Shown: positions 1 to 5,888 of the stretch, one piece after another | Numbering within the stretch: position 1 is the stretch's first letter | Layout of the letters: each line of letters opens with the position of its first letter | Assembly: GCA_964573775.1 (NCBI GenBank) | Contig: CAZNKU010000043.1 | Location: 1-11,508, forward strand | Origin: CAZNKU01 sp964573775 | GTDB taxonomy: Bacteria > Bacillota > Clostridia > Monoglobales > Firm-18 | DNA: 11,508 bases | Direction: 5' to 3' | The notes under the pieces: model-generated | Told to the model about the DNA's origin: nothing | Databases searched by the model: none | Seen by the model: the letters and a program-made list of their open reading frames with translations, nothing else | Made by a program: the position numbers and the translations under genes

Positions 1-696
1 GATGCGGCTTTTGAAGCTTATCTTAAGGAATACGAAACTGCTATATACTGCATAGGTACAGCGGCAGGTCCTCATCCGTTCCCTAAAATGGTACGTGACT
101 TCCAGTCTGTTATCGGTATAGAAGCACGTGAACAGTTCCTTGAAATGACAGGTATTATGCCTGATGCTGTTACAGCTTGTGTTGGCGGCGGCTCTAACTC
201 TCTTGGCATGTTCACACCTTTCCTTGCAGACCCTGTTGAAATATGCGGCGTTGAACCTTTAGGCAGAGGTGAGGGCGTAGGTGACCATGCGGCTACAATG
301 AAGTTTGGTACAAAGGGTATAATTCACGGCTTTGAAAGCTATGTATTGCAGGATGAAAACGGTGAACCGCTTCCTGTATACTCTATTGCCAGCGGTCTTG
401 ACTACCCTGGCGTTGGTCCTGAGCACGCACTGCTTCGTGATATGGGCAGAATACATTACGAAACAATTTCTGACGAAGAAGCTATGGAAGCTTTCTTCCT
501 GCTTAGCAGATATGAAGGTATTATCCCTGCTATTGAAAGCTCACACGCAGTTGCTTATGCAATTAAGTATGCTAAAGAGCATAAATCAGGCTCTATCCTT
601 GCTTGCCTTTCAGGTCGTGGTGACAAAGATATTGACTATGTATATGAAAACTACGGTTGCGGAGAGAAGTTTAAATTAGATTACGATGTTAAATAA
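1..696 (+). CDS. trpB: Tryptophan synthase beta subunit, C-terminal part (5' end outside window)
   Basis: TrpB is the PLP-dependent subunit that condenses indole with L-serine to make tryptophan, normally in an alpha2-beta2 complex with TrpA. Frame 1 is open from base 1, so the gene enters from the left, and about 231 residues of the usual 390-400 are visible. The stretch GTAAGPHPFP (bases 55-84) and the glycine-rich PLP-phosphate loop GGGSNS (bases 184-201) are typical of TrpB. So are SIASGLDYPGVGPEHA, EGIIPAIESSHA and the near-terminal LSGRGDKD. The PLP lysine lies upstream of the window. The form matches classical TrpB1 rather than the longer TrpB2. The gene is followed directly by a terminator and no trpA, so it ends its transcript. 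An internal ATG at 88 is not a start, because conserved TrpB sequence continues upstream of it. Identity is near certain; completeness cannot be judged. Confidence 0.96.
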   Translation, partial: DAAFEAYLKEYETAIYCIGTAAGPHPFPKMVRDFQSVIGIEAREQFLEMTGIMPDAVTACVGGGSNSLGMFTPFLADPVEICGVEPLGRGEGVGDHAATMKFGTKGIIHGFESYVLQDENGEPLPVYSIASGLDYPGVGPEHALLRDMGRIHYETISDEEAMEAFFLLSRYEGIIPAIESSHAVAYAIKYAKEHKSGSILACLSGRGDKDIDYVYENYGCGEKFKLDYDVK

Positions 697-699
697 AAG

Positions 700-728
700 A
701 AGACGGATTGTATTCCGTCTTTTTTTTT
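700..728 (+). terminator. Intrinsic terminator of trpB
   Basis: The arms AGACGGA (701-707) and TCCGTCT (714-720) form a perfect 7-bp stem with a 6-nt loop. The A at 700 can add one pair. A run of T from 720 to 728 follows. The hairpin starts a few bases after the trpB stop, so it should end that transcript and isolate it from the next operon. Confidence 0.92.
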
Positions 729-742
729 GGGAATTAATATGG

Positions 743-771
743 TTGAAAACATATTGTTTTTATGATAAAAT
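743..771 (+). promoter_or_regulatory. Sigma-A-type promoter of the tcdA operon
   Basis: A -35 box TTGAAA (743-748) and a -10 box TAAAAT (766-771) are separated by 17 bp. A TG at 763-764 makes an extended -10. Transcription would start near 778, giving a leader of about 25 nt before the ATG at 802. No experimental support is available from the sequence. Confidence 0.7.
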
Positions 772-801
772 AAATACAATATTAAGAAAGGTAATTTCTC
801 T

Positions 802-1506
802 ATGATAAACGAATTTTCAAGAACAGCCTTGTTGCTGGGTGAGGAAAAACTTAATAAACTTAAAAATTCCACAGTTGCAATTTTCGGTGTTGGCGGTGTA
901 GGAGGCTACGTTGCAGAGGCACTTGCACGTTCAGGCGTGGGGCACATTGTACTTGTTGACAATGACGTTGTAAGCCTTACAAATTTAAACCGTCAGGTTA
1001 TAGCGCTACATTCTACCATTGGTATGCCAAAAACCGAGGTTATGGAAAAACGTATTAAGGATATTAACCCAAATGCTGTGGTAGAGGTTAAAAACTGCTT
1101 TTACCTTCCTGAAACAAGCGGAGAATTTGATTTTACAAAGTACGATTATGTAGTTGATGCCATAGACACCGTTACGGGTAAAATTGAACTTGTAATGCAG
1201 GCAAATTCCTGCAATACGCCTATAATTTCCTCAATGGGTACAGGCAACAAGCTTAGCCCTGCCATGCTTGAGGTTTCGGATATTTACAAAACCTCTGTAT
1301 GCCCTCTTGCAAGGGTTATGCGTTACGAACTTAAAAAGCGCGGAATTAAAAAGTTAAAGGTTGTATATTCCAGGGAAAAACCTATAGATATAGGTAATGT
1401 AGAAATAGACGGAGGAAAGAATGTTGGAAGTATTGCCTTTGTGCCGTCGGTTGCAGGACTTATTATTGCTTCGGAGGTTGTGAAAGACTTATGCCAAGAC
1501 AGTTAG
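802..1506 (+). CDS. tcdA: TcdA/ThiF-family tRNA threonylcarbamoyladenosine dehydratase
   Basis: The TcdA (CsdL) family uses ATP to cyclise t6A at position 37 of ANN-decoding tRNAs to ct6A. The 234-residue product has the E1-like ThiF Rossmann fold. The nucleotide loop is GVGGVGG at residues 29-35, followed by LVDNDVV (51-57), NLNRQ (61-65) and the catalytic-type lysine in GMPKTEV (K77). DAIDTV at 119-124 and the TcdA-like CPLARVMR at 167-174 separate it from MoeB/ThiF, and the paired zinc cysteines of MoeB/ThiF are not evident. It is slightly shorter than the E. coli protein (about 268 residues). A Shine-Dalgarno AAAGG (787-791) precedes the ATG by 10 nt. It is the first gene of a three-gene operon, and its last 16 bp overlap the next gene. 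The family is clear; activity on t6A is inferred. Confidence 0.9.
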   Translation: MINEFSRTALLLGEEKLNKLKNSTVAIFGVGGVGGYVAEALARSGVGHIVLVDNDVVSLTNLNRQVIALHSTIGMPKTEVMEKRIKDINPNAVVEVKNCFYLPETSGEFDFTKYDYVVDAIDTVTGKIELVMQANSCNTPIISSMGTGNKLSPAMLEVSDIYKTSVCPLARVMRYELKKRGIKKLKVVYSREKPIDIGNVEIDGGKNVGSIAFVPSVAGLIIASEVVKDLCQDS

Positions 1507-2327
1507 AACAGTATCAGCTTATTGAACGAAGCCTGATTAAAAAATACAGAAAAGAAATATGGAATCCCTTTATTGCAGGAGTAAAAAGGTATGAAATGAT
1601 AAATGACGGTGACAAAATTGCCGTGTGCATATCAGGAGGTAAGGATTCCTGGATTATGGCAAATTTACTTCGGCATCTGCAAAAAATAAGTGACACAAAA
1701 TTTGAACTTATATATCTTTGTATGGACCCGGGCTACAAGGAAGTAAACCGTAAAAAAATAGAGGACAATGCAAAATTGATGAATATTCACCTTGAAATAT
1801 TTGAGTCCGATATTTTTGATGCGGTAAATACAATGGACGGCTCACCATGTTATATGTGTGCAAGAATGCGCAGAGGCCACCTTTATGCGAAGGCAAAGGA
1901 ATTGGGATGCAATAAAATTGCACTTGGGCATCATTTTGACGACGTAATTGAAACAACACTTATGGGTATGATGTACGGTGCACAGATACAGGGAATGCTT
2001 CCAAAACTTCACAGCACAAATTTTGAGGGTATGGAGCTTATACGCCCTCTTTACTGTGTGCACGAGGACGCAATAATAGCGTGGAAAAATTATAATAGCC
2101 TTGAATTTATACAGTGTGCTTGTCGTTTTGTGGAAAACCGTGACTCTTCCGAAGACGGTATAGGGGAATCCAAAAGACAGGAAATCAAATTTTTAATTAG
2201 GGATTTAAAAAAAGTCAATCCTTTGGTAGACAGTAACATCTTCAACAGTATTCACTCTGTAAATGTGGACACAATGCCGGGTTACAAAATGAAAGGTAAG
2301 GAATATTCCTTCCTGGACAATTTTTAA
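1491..2327 (+). CDS. TtcA-type PP-loop tRNA thiolase (tRNA 2-thiocytidine family)
   Basis: TtcA enzymes activate a cytidine of tRNA (C32 in E. coli) by adenylation and thiolate it with an Fe-S cluster bound by three cysteines. The 278-residue product has the PP-loop SGGKDS at 48-53, the pair PCYMC (C120, C123), and GHHFDDVIET at 146-155. It then has YGAQIQGMLPKL and a late cysteine motif CAC (C209, C211). E. coli TtcA has C-x-x-C at the late site, so the spacing differs here. There is no N-terminal zinc finger as in TtuA, and no lysidine-synthetase C-terminal domain as in TilS. GGAGG (1473-1477) lies 13 nt before the ATG, which is rather far. The 16-bp overlap with tcdA suggests translational coupling. 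The next in-frame ATG (residue 36) would remove conserved N-terminal sequence. The family is confident; the target base and the gene name ttcA are inferred. Confidence 0.85.
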   Translation: MPRQLEQYQLIERSLIKKYRKEIWNPFIAGVKRYEMINDGDKIAVCISGGKDSWIMANLLRHLQKISDTKFELIYLCMDPGYKEVNRKKIEDNAKLMNIHLEIFESDIFDAVNTMDGSPCYMCARMRRGHLYAKAKELGCNKIALGHHFDDVIETTLMGMMYGAQIQGMLPKLHSTNFEGMELIRPLYCVHEDAIIAWKNYNSLEFIQCACRFVENRDSSEDGIGESKRQEIKFLIRDLKKVNPLVDSNIFNSIHSVNVDTMPGYKMKGKEYSFLDNF

Positions 2328-2336
2328 GGAGAAGAT

Positions 2337-2930
2337 ATGAATAAGAAAATTTCTAATCTTACTATAATTACATTGATTTTAATAATGATTATACTGATAC
2401 TTATAATATGTAATTTGGCAAGTGTTTCGGATAAAAGTGATACTCAGCCTGCTACGGTGGAGGAAACAACGGTTTTAGAGTCTGTGCCCATAGATGATCC
2501 TGTTGGTGAAGATGGTATGAAAATTCATACCTCGGAAAATGGGTATTCTGTAAAGTATCCTGCCGATATGACAGCAAAAAGTATGGCAAAATCCGTGGAT
2601 TTTATATTGGAAGATGACCAAAGCGGTTCAAGTCTTAATATAGTAACAGCAAAAAATGACGGTTCTGTTAAGAAAATGTCCCGTGAGGAATTTGAACATT
2701 CTCTTTCACATACATCAGATGAATTTACATTGTTAAGCTACGAAGAATTTATGCTTAGTGGTACAGAAACTGTTGCTGTTGAATATTCTTACATGGGTAA
2801 CATTACAAAACAATTTATTATAATAACCGAAAACTATGCTTATAATATTACGGTAACAAAGAGCAGCTATATATCAGAAGAGGTATCAAAAATTTTTGAC
2901 AGTGTGGCAAATTCATTTATGCTTAATTGA
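2337..2930 (+). CDS. Membrane-anchored protein of unknown function, PsbP/DUF1795-like
   Basis: I do not recognise a specific gene. The 197-residue product has a short basic start (MNKK), one very hydrophobic segment at about residues 7-28, and an acidic, Thr/Glu-rich linker at about 31-60. A compact domain follows at about 65-197. Its start (ENGYSVKYPADM), central part and end (FDSVANSFML) resemble the small extracytoplasmic PsbP/Mog1-like domains of Firmicutes lipoproteins. The cysteine at residue 25 sits in LIIC, which is not a standard lipobox, so a membrane anchor with the domain outside is more likely. AAGGAG (2326-2331) overlaps the stop of the upstream gene and lies 5 nt before the ATG, so it is probably in the tcdA operon. 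Its 3' end overlaps the convergent permease gene by 18 bp. Function is unknown. Confidence 0.75.
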   Translation: MNKKISNLTIITLILIMIILILIICNLASVSDKSDTQPATVEETTVLESVPIDDPVGEDGMKIHTSENGYSVKYPADMTAKSMAKSVDFILEDDQSGSSLNIVTAKNDGSVKKMSREEFEHSLSHTSDEFTLLSYEEFMLSGTETVAVEYSYMGNITKQFIIITENYAYNITVTKSSYISEEVSKIFDSVANSFMLN

Positions 2931-3281
2931 TTTTATGCCTGAAATAACCTGGCATACGCCTACTGTCAACAAAAATACAGCAAAAACTTTACCAAGTAAG
3001 GGTGTGGAAATGTATTTGATGCAGTAAGCACCTGCACCCGCACTGATAATACCGGTTGACGCAACTTTTGCGGCAATTTTAAAATCTACATTTTTGTTTT
3101 TTATGTGTACAATAAGTGCAAATACTGCAGTAGGTATAAAGTAAAGAAGGGTAATGCCCTGCGCGATTTTTTGGTCAAAGCCTAAAAATATAGTCAGCAC
3201 GGGAATTAATATTATTCCGCCACCTATACCCATACCGCTTATTATGCCTGATATAACACCTGCAATTATAAGATAAATCAT
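2913..3281 (-). CDS. TauE/SafE-family permease half-protein (second gene of pair)
   Basis: The TauE/SafE (formerly DUF81) family comprises membrane permeases linked to export or uptake of sulfite, sulfonates and other organic anions. This 122-residue product is about half the normal 240-260 residues and has about four membrane segments. Its N-terminus carries the family signature SGIISGMGIGGGIILIP. Its ATG overlaps the stop of the upstream half by four bases (ATGA, 3278-3281 on the - strand). GGAGG lies 15 nt upstream inside the previous gene, so translational coupling is likely. It most likely pairs with the other half to form one permease. The substrate cannot be read from the sequence. The 3' end runs 18 bp into the convergent gene, with no evident terminator between them. 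Confidence 0.85.
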   Translation of the reverse strand: MIYLIIAGVISGIISGMGIGGGIILIPVLTIFLGFDQKIAQGITLLYFIPTAVFALIVHIKNKNVDFKIAAKVASTGIISAGAGAYCIKYISTPLLGKVFAVFLLTVGVCQVISGIKSIKHK

Positions 3282-3625
3282 AGAAAAGTTTTGATACCTC
3301 CTGCTATCATTGATATGCCAAATATTATTTTAAGATATGAAGCGGGGATTTTTTTTAGGAATTTAGCACCGAAAACCGCACCGATACAGCCTGATATTGC
3401 AAGAATAACCGTAGACTTTATATCTACATTACCCTGACGGAAGTAAAAATAAGCAGATACAGCGGTTATGGGTAAAATTATTGCAATGGCGGTAGAATGT
3501 GACTTTTTTGTATCTGTTCCAAGCCATTCTATACAGGGCACAACAACCGTACCGCCGCCAGTACCCAAAATTCCGTTAATAAATCCCGAAAAAATTCCAA
3601 TAATATAAAATGCGTATTTTTTCAT
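3278..3625 (-). CDS. TauE/SafE-family permease half-protein (first gene of pair)
   Basis: This 115-residue product has about four membrane segments. It carries the same N-terminal signature as its partner (SGFINGILGTGGGTVVVP), showing that the two genes match the two internal repeats of a full-length TauE/SafE permease. I chose the ATG at 3625 because GAGG lies 6 nt upstream on the - strand and the protein then starts MKKYAFYIIG directly before membrane segment 1. A longer reading from 3697 would add 24 residues encoded by the promoter palindrome and has no ribosome binding site. It is transcribed from the - strand promoter at 3650-3678 and runs into the second half through an ATGA overlap. 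Substrate unknown. Confidence 0.85.
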   Translation of the reverse strand: MKKYAFYIIGIFSGFINGILGTGGGTVVVPCIEWLGTDTKKSHSTAIAIILPITAVSAYFYFRQGNVDIKSTVILAISGCIGAVFGAKFLKKIPASYLKIIFGISMIAGGIKTFL

Positions 3626-3649
3626 ATAAAACCTCACTTTTTTAGGTTT

Positions 3650-3678
3650 ATTATATGTAAATTTTTTGAAAATATCAG
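3650..3678 (-). promoter_or_regulatory. Promoter of the split TauE/SafE genes
   Basis: Read on the - strand, a perfect -10 TATAAT (3655-3650) lies 17 bp after a weak -35 CTGATA (3678-3673). The expected start is near 3643, leaving a leader of about 18 nt that holds the ribosome binding site of the first permease gene. The weak -35 lies inside the long palindrome, which suggests regulation at this point. Confidence 0.55.
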
Positions 3679-3706
3679 TTGTTTTTTTAAAAAACAATTG
3701 ATATTT
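3670..3706. repeat. Long near-perfect palindrome, possible operator
   Basis: The left arm AAATATCA-G-TTGTTTTTT mirrors the right arm AAAAAACAA-T-TGATATTT with one mismatch, around a centre near 3688. The outer left arm covers the -35 region of the permease promoter. Its position between divergent genes fits a binding site for a dimeric regulator. On the + strand a T-rich stretch follows (3704-3710), so a terminator-like role is also possible, although no + strand gene ends here. Confidence 0.5.
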
Positions 3707-3725
3707 TTTTATTTTTGTATTACAA

Positions 3726-3791
3726 TATAATTAAGTATAGCAAGATGGGGGTTGTATGTTCTTTAATCGAGTTGTACTTATACAGTATAAA
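3726..3791 (+). promoter_or_regulatory. Candidate promoter elements for the yloU-fakA-recG operon
   Basis: Two -10-like hexamers are visible: TATAAT (3726-3731) and TATAAA (3786-3791). Neither has a convincing -35 at 16-18 bp; the second has TTTAAT (3762-3767) at 18 bp. The second overlaps the small perfect palindrome TATAC-A-GTATA (3779-3789). An operon promoter is expected in this interval because the upstream genes are divergent, but which element is used is uncertain. Confidence 0.3.
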
Positions 3792-3812
3792 ATATTAGTT
3801 TAGGTTTTATCC

Positions 3813-3855
3813 GCCCACGGTAAGACTTTGTTATTTTTAATTATAAAATGTGGGC
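3813..3855 (+). repeat. GC-rich inverted repeat in the yloU leader
   Basis: GCCCAC (3813-3818) is the exact reverse complement of GTGGGC (3850-3855). A 31-nt AT-rich loop separates them. The arms stand out as GC-rich in an AT-rich region. The right arm ends at the AGAAAGG purine stretch just before the likely yloU start, so pairing in the mRNA could affect translation. Function is inferred only from position. Confidence 0.35.
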
Positions 3856-3876
3856 AGAAAGGCTATGGGAATTATT

Positions 3877-4233
3877 ATGAGTACTAAAATTGAAAATGAA
3901 AACGGTATAATATCAATTTCCAATGAGGTTATAGCTAACATTGCAGGTGAGGCTGCAAGCCGTTGCTATGGTGTAGTTGGTATGGCAGTACGTAGCAGAG
4001 TAGACGGTATTGCATCACTTCTTAAAAGAGATGTTATGTCAAAGGGAATTAAAGTTACTGCTGAAAATAATGAGCTTATCATTGATGTTCACGTAATCGT
4101 AGGCTATGGCATCAATATCAAGAGTACATCTGAAAGTATTATTGAAGGCGTAAAGTACAACGTTGAAAAGGTAACAGATTTTTCTGTTAAAGAAGTAAAT
4201 GTTCACGTTGAAAGTGTCAGAGTAGACGATTAA
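3877..4233 (+). CDS. yloU: Asp23/Gls24-family protein, YloU-like
   Basis: Asp23/YloU proteins are small proteins associated with the envelope; staphylococcal Asp23 sits at the membrane and is linked to cell-wall stress. Their biochemical role is not well known. The product from the ATG at 3877 has 118 residues. It keeps the family core ENGIISISNEVIANIAGEAA, then CYGVVGMA, and the C-terminal VGYGINI and VNVHVESVRV. No membrane segment is visible, so it is probably cytoplasmic. The start is ambiguous: GTG 3850, ATG 3865 and ATG 3877 are all in frame. I prefer 3877 because the family usually begins a few residues before the ENG motif and GGGA lies 6 nt upstream; AAAGG (3858-3862) is too close to 3865. 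It lies 11 nt before fakA, a conserved Firmicutes arrangement. Confidence 0.85.
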   Translation: MSTKIENENGIISISNEVIANIAGEAASRCYGVVGMAVRSRVDGIASLLKRDVMSKGIKVTAENNELIIDVHVIVGYGINIKSTSESIIEGVKYNVEKVTDFSVKEVNVHVESVRVDD

Positions 4234-4244
4234 GGGGTGGAGTA

Positions 4245-5879
4245 ATGATAAAAGTTTTAGATGGCAGTATGCTTAAAAAGGCTTTTTTAAGCGGTGCAAA
4301 CAACCTTGAAAATAACAAGAAAATGGTTGACGACCTTAATGTTTTCCCTGTACCCGACGGTGATACAGGTACAAATATGTCTATGACTGTTATGGCTGCA
4401 GCACGACAGATTGCTGCACTTGAAGATAACAGCATTTCAAAGATTGCTGAAATTATTGCTTCCGCATCACTTCGCGGTGCAAGAGGTAACAGCGGTGTTA
4501 TTTCATCTCAGCTTTTCCGAGGCTTCTATAAAGGCCTTAACAAACTTGATGAAGTAAACTCCGTACAGCTTGCGGCAGCTTTTAAAAAGGCTAATGAAAC
4601 TGCATACAAAGCAGTTATGAAGCCTACAGAGGGTACTATCCTTACAGTGTCCAGAGAAACAGCAGAATTTGCTGTAAGAATTGCTTCAAAAACACCTGAT
4701 ATTGCAGAATTTATAGCACTTGTTGCACAGCATGCAAGAACGGTGCTTAACAAAACTCCCGATATGCTTCCTGTTCTTAAACAGGCAGGCGTTGTGGATG
4801 CCGGCGGTATGGGCTTGGTTACTATACTTGACGGCTGTGTTAAGGCGGCACAGGGTGAGCCGGTTGAACTTTCTGACGGTGCGGCTGTTAAGGTTGCTCC
4901 TACAGTTGTTAACAGAACTGAAATTGATACTGCAGACATTGAATTTATGTACTGCACAGAATTTATTATTGCTAAAACTACAGATTACAGCATAGACAAA
5001 TTCCGTAGTGATATTTCACCTAAGGGTGACTGTATGCTTGTAATTGATGATGACGATGTTGTAAAGGTGCATATTCATACCAACAATCCGGGATTTGTTT
5101 TGGAACAGGCCGTTAAAATCGGTGAAATGGAAAGCATCAAAATTGACAATATGAAGATTCAGCACAACGAGGGTATAGAAGCTGCTCCTGCTCCTGTAGT
5201 TGAAGAGGCAAAAGAGCCTGCTAAAAAGTACGGTATGGTTGCCGTTGCGGCAGGTGAAGGGATGGAACAGATTTTCCTTGAAATAGGTGTTGATAAAATG
5301 GTCGAAGGCGGCCAGAGTATGAACCCAAGTACAGAGGATATCTTAAAGGCTGTTGAAGCTGTTAATGCTGAAAATGTTTTTGTATTTCCTAATAATAAAA
5401 ACATCATTCTTGCGGCTGAACAGGTTGAATACCTTACAGAAAAGAATGTTATTGTTATACCTACAAAGACTGTTCCACAGGGTGTAAGTGCGGTTCTTGC
5501 TTTTGATGAAACTGCTGAACCTGAAGAAATTAAGGATACAATGATGGAAGCAGTTTCTTTGGTTAAAACAGGTTCTGTAACCTTTGCGGCAAGAGATTCC
5601 GAAATTGACGGTATGACAATTAAGGAAAATGATATTATGGGTATGGAAGAAGGCAAAATTACACATCTTGGTGATGAACCTGCAGATGTTGTTATGGAGC
5701 TTCTTGCAGATATGGTTGACGATGAATCCGCTATGATTTCTGTATTCTATGGCAGTGATGTTACTGAAGAACAGGCAGCAGAGCTTGAGGCAGAAATTAG
5801 TGAAAAGTATCCTAAGCTTGACTGTATGGTTCACAATGGCGGTCAGCCACTATACTACTATATTATTTCAATAGAATAA
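4245..5879 (+). CDS. fakA: Fatty acid kinase catalytic subunit FakA (YloV, DAK2 domain)
   Basis: FakA phosphorylates fatty acids bound to FakB (DegV-family) carriers, giving acyl-phosphate for phospholipid synthesis via PlsX/PlsY. The 544-residue product matches the usual length of about 550. The N-terminal DhaL/DAK2 kinase domain covers about residues 1-200. It holds the Mg-ATP motif NVFPVPDGDTGTNMS (Asp38, Asp40) and LRGARGNSGVISSQ (76-89). The middle FakA domain (about 220-315) ends with HIHTNNPG and IDNMKIQHNE. An Ala/Pro/Glu-rich linker at about 315-330 joins it to the C-terminal FakB-binding domain. AAGGGG (4232-4237), overlapping the yloU stop, lies 7 nt before the ATG. No fakB, plsX or fap genes are in the window, so its carriers must be encoded elsewhere. 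An ancestral dihydroxyacetone-kinase function is unlikely given this architecture. Confidence 0.94.
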   Translation: MIKVLDGSMLKKAFLSGANNLENNKKMVDDLNVFPVPDGDTGTNMSMTVMAAARQIAALEDNSISKIAEIIASASLRGARGNSGVISSQLFRGFYKGLNKLDEVNSVQLAAAFKKANETAYKAVMKPTEGTILTVSRETAEFAVRIASKTPDIAEFIALVAQHARTVLNKTPDMLPVLKQAGVVDAGGMGLVTILDGCVKAAQGEPVELSDGAAVKVAPTVVNRTEIDTADIEFMYCTEFIIAKTTDYSIDKFRSDISPKGDCMLVIDDDDVVKVHIHTNNPGFVLEQAVKIGEMESIKIDNMKIQHNEGIEAAPAPVVEEAKEPAKKYGMVAVAAGEGMEQIFLEIGVDKMVEGGQSMNPSTEDILKAVEAVNAENVFVFPNNKNIILAAEQVEYLTEKNVIVIPTKTVPQGVSAVLAFDETAEPEEIKDTMMEAVSLVKTGSVTFAARDSEIDGMTIKENDIMGMEEGKITHLGDEPADVVMELLADMVDDESAMISVFYGSDVTEEQAAELEAEISEKYPKLDCMVHNGGQPLYYYIISIE

Positions 5880-5888
5880 GGGGATAAT

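Noticed and set aside
785..799. AGAAA/TTTCT hairpin around the tcdA ribosome binding site
   Set aside because: A 5-bp all-A/T-rich stem is too weak and too likely by chance in this composition to call a regulatory element.
2934..2956. TATGCC/GGCATA hairpin as a terminator for the convergent genes
   Set aside because: The stem is only 6 bp with an 11-nt loop, and neither strand has a T run after it.
3626..3697. Extended N-terminus of the first TauE half (start at 3697)
   Set aside because: It would be encoded by the promoter and palindrome, has no ribosome binding site, and adds a charged tail not seen in the family. The ATG at 3625 has a good site.
3756..3803. spoVM-like gene upstream of yloU
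   Set aside because: SpoVM starts like MKFYTIKLPKFLGG; the short frame here has no such Lys-Leu-Pro-Lys pattern or amphipathic helix.
3712..3876. tRNA, T-box or known riboswitch in the intergenic region
   Set aside because: No T-arm motif, T-box sequence or recognisable riboswitch core was seen; only short inverted repeats.
4526..4957. Long antisense frames within fakA (also 5159-5656 and 5343-5834)
   Set aside because: They lie opposite a well-conserved gene, have no homology I recognise and no ribosome binding sites; they are by-products of its codon use.
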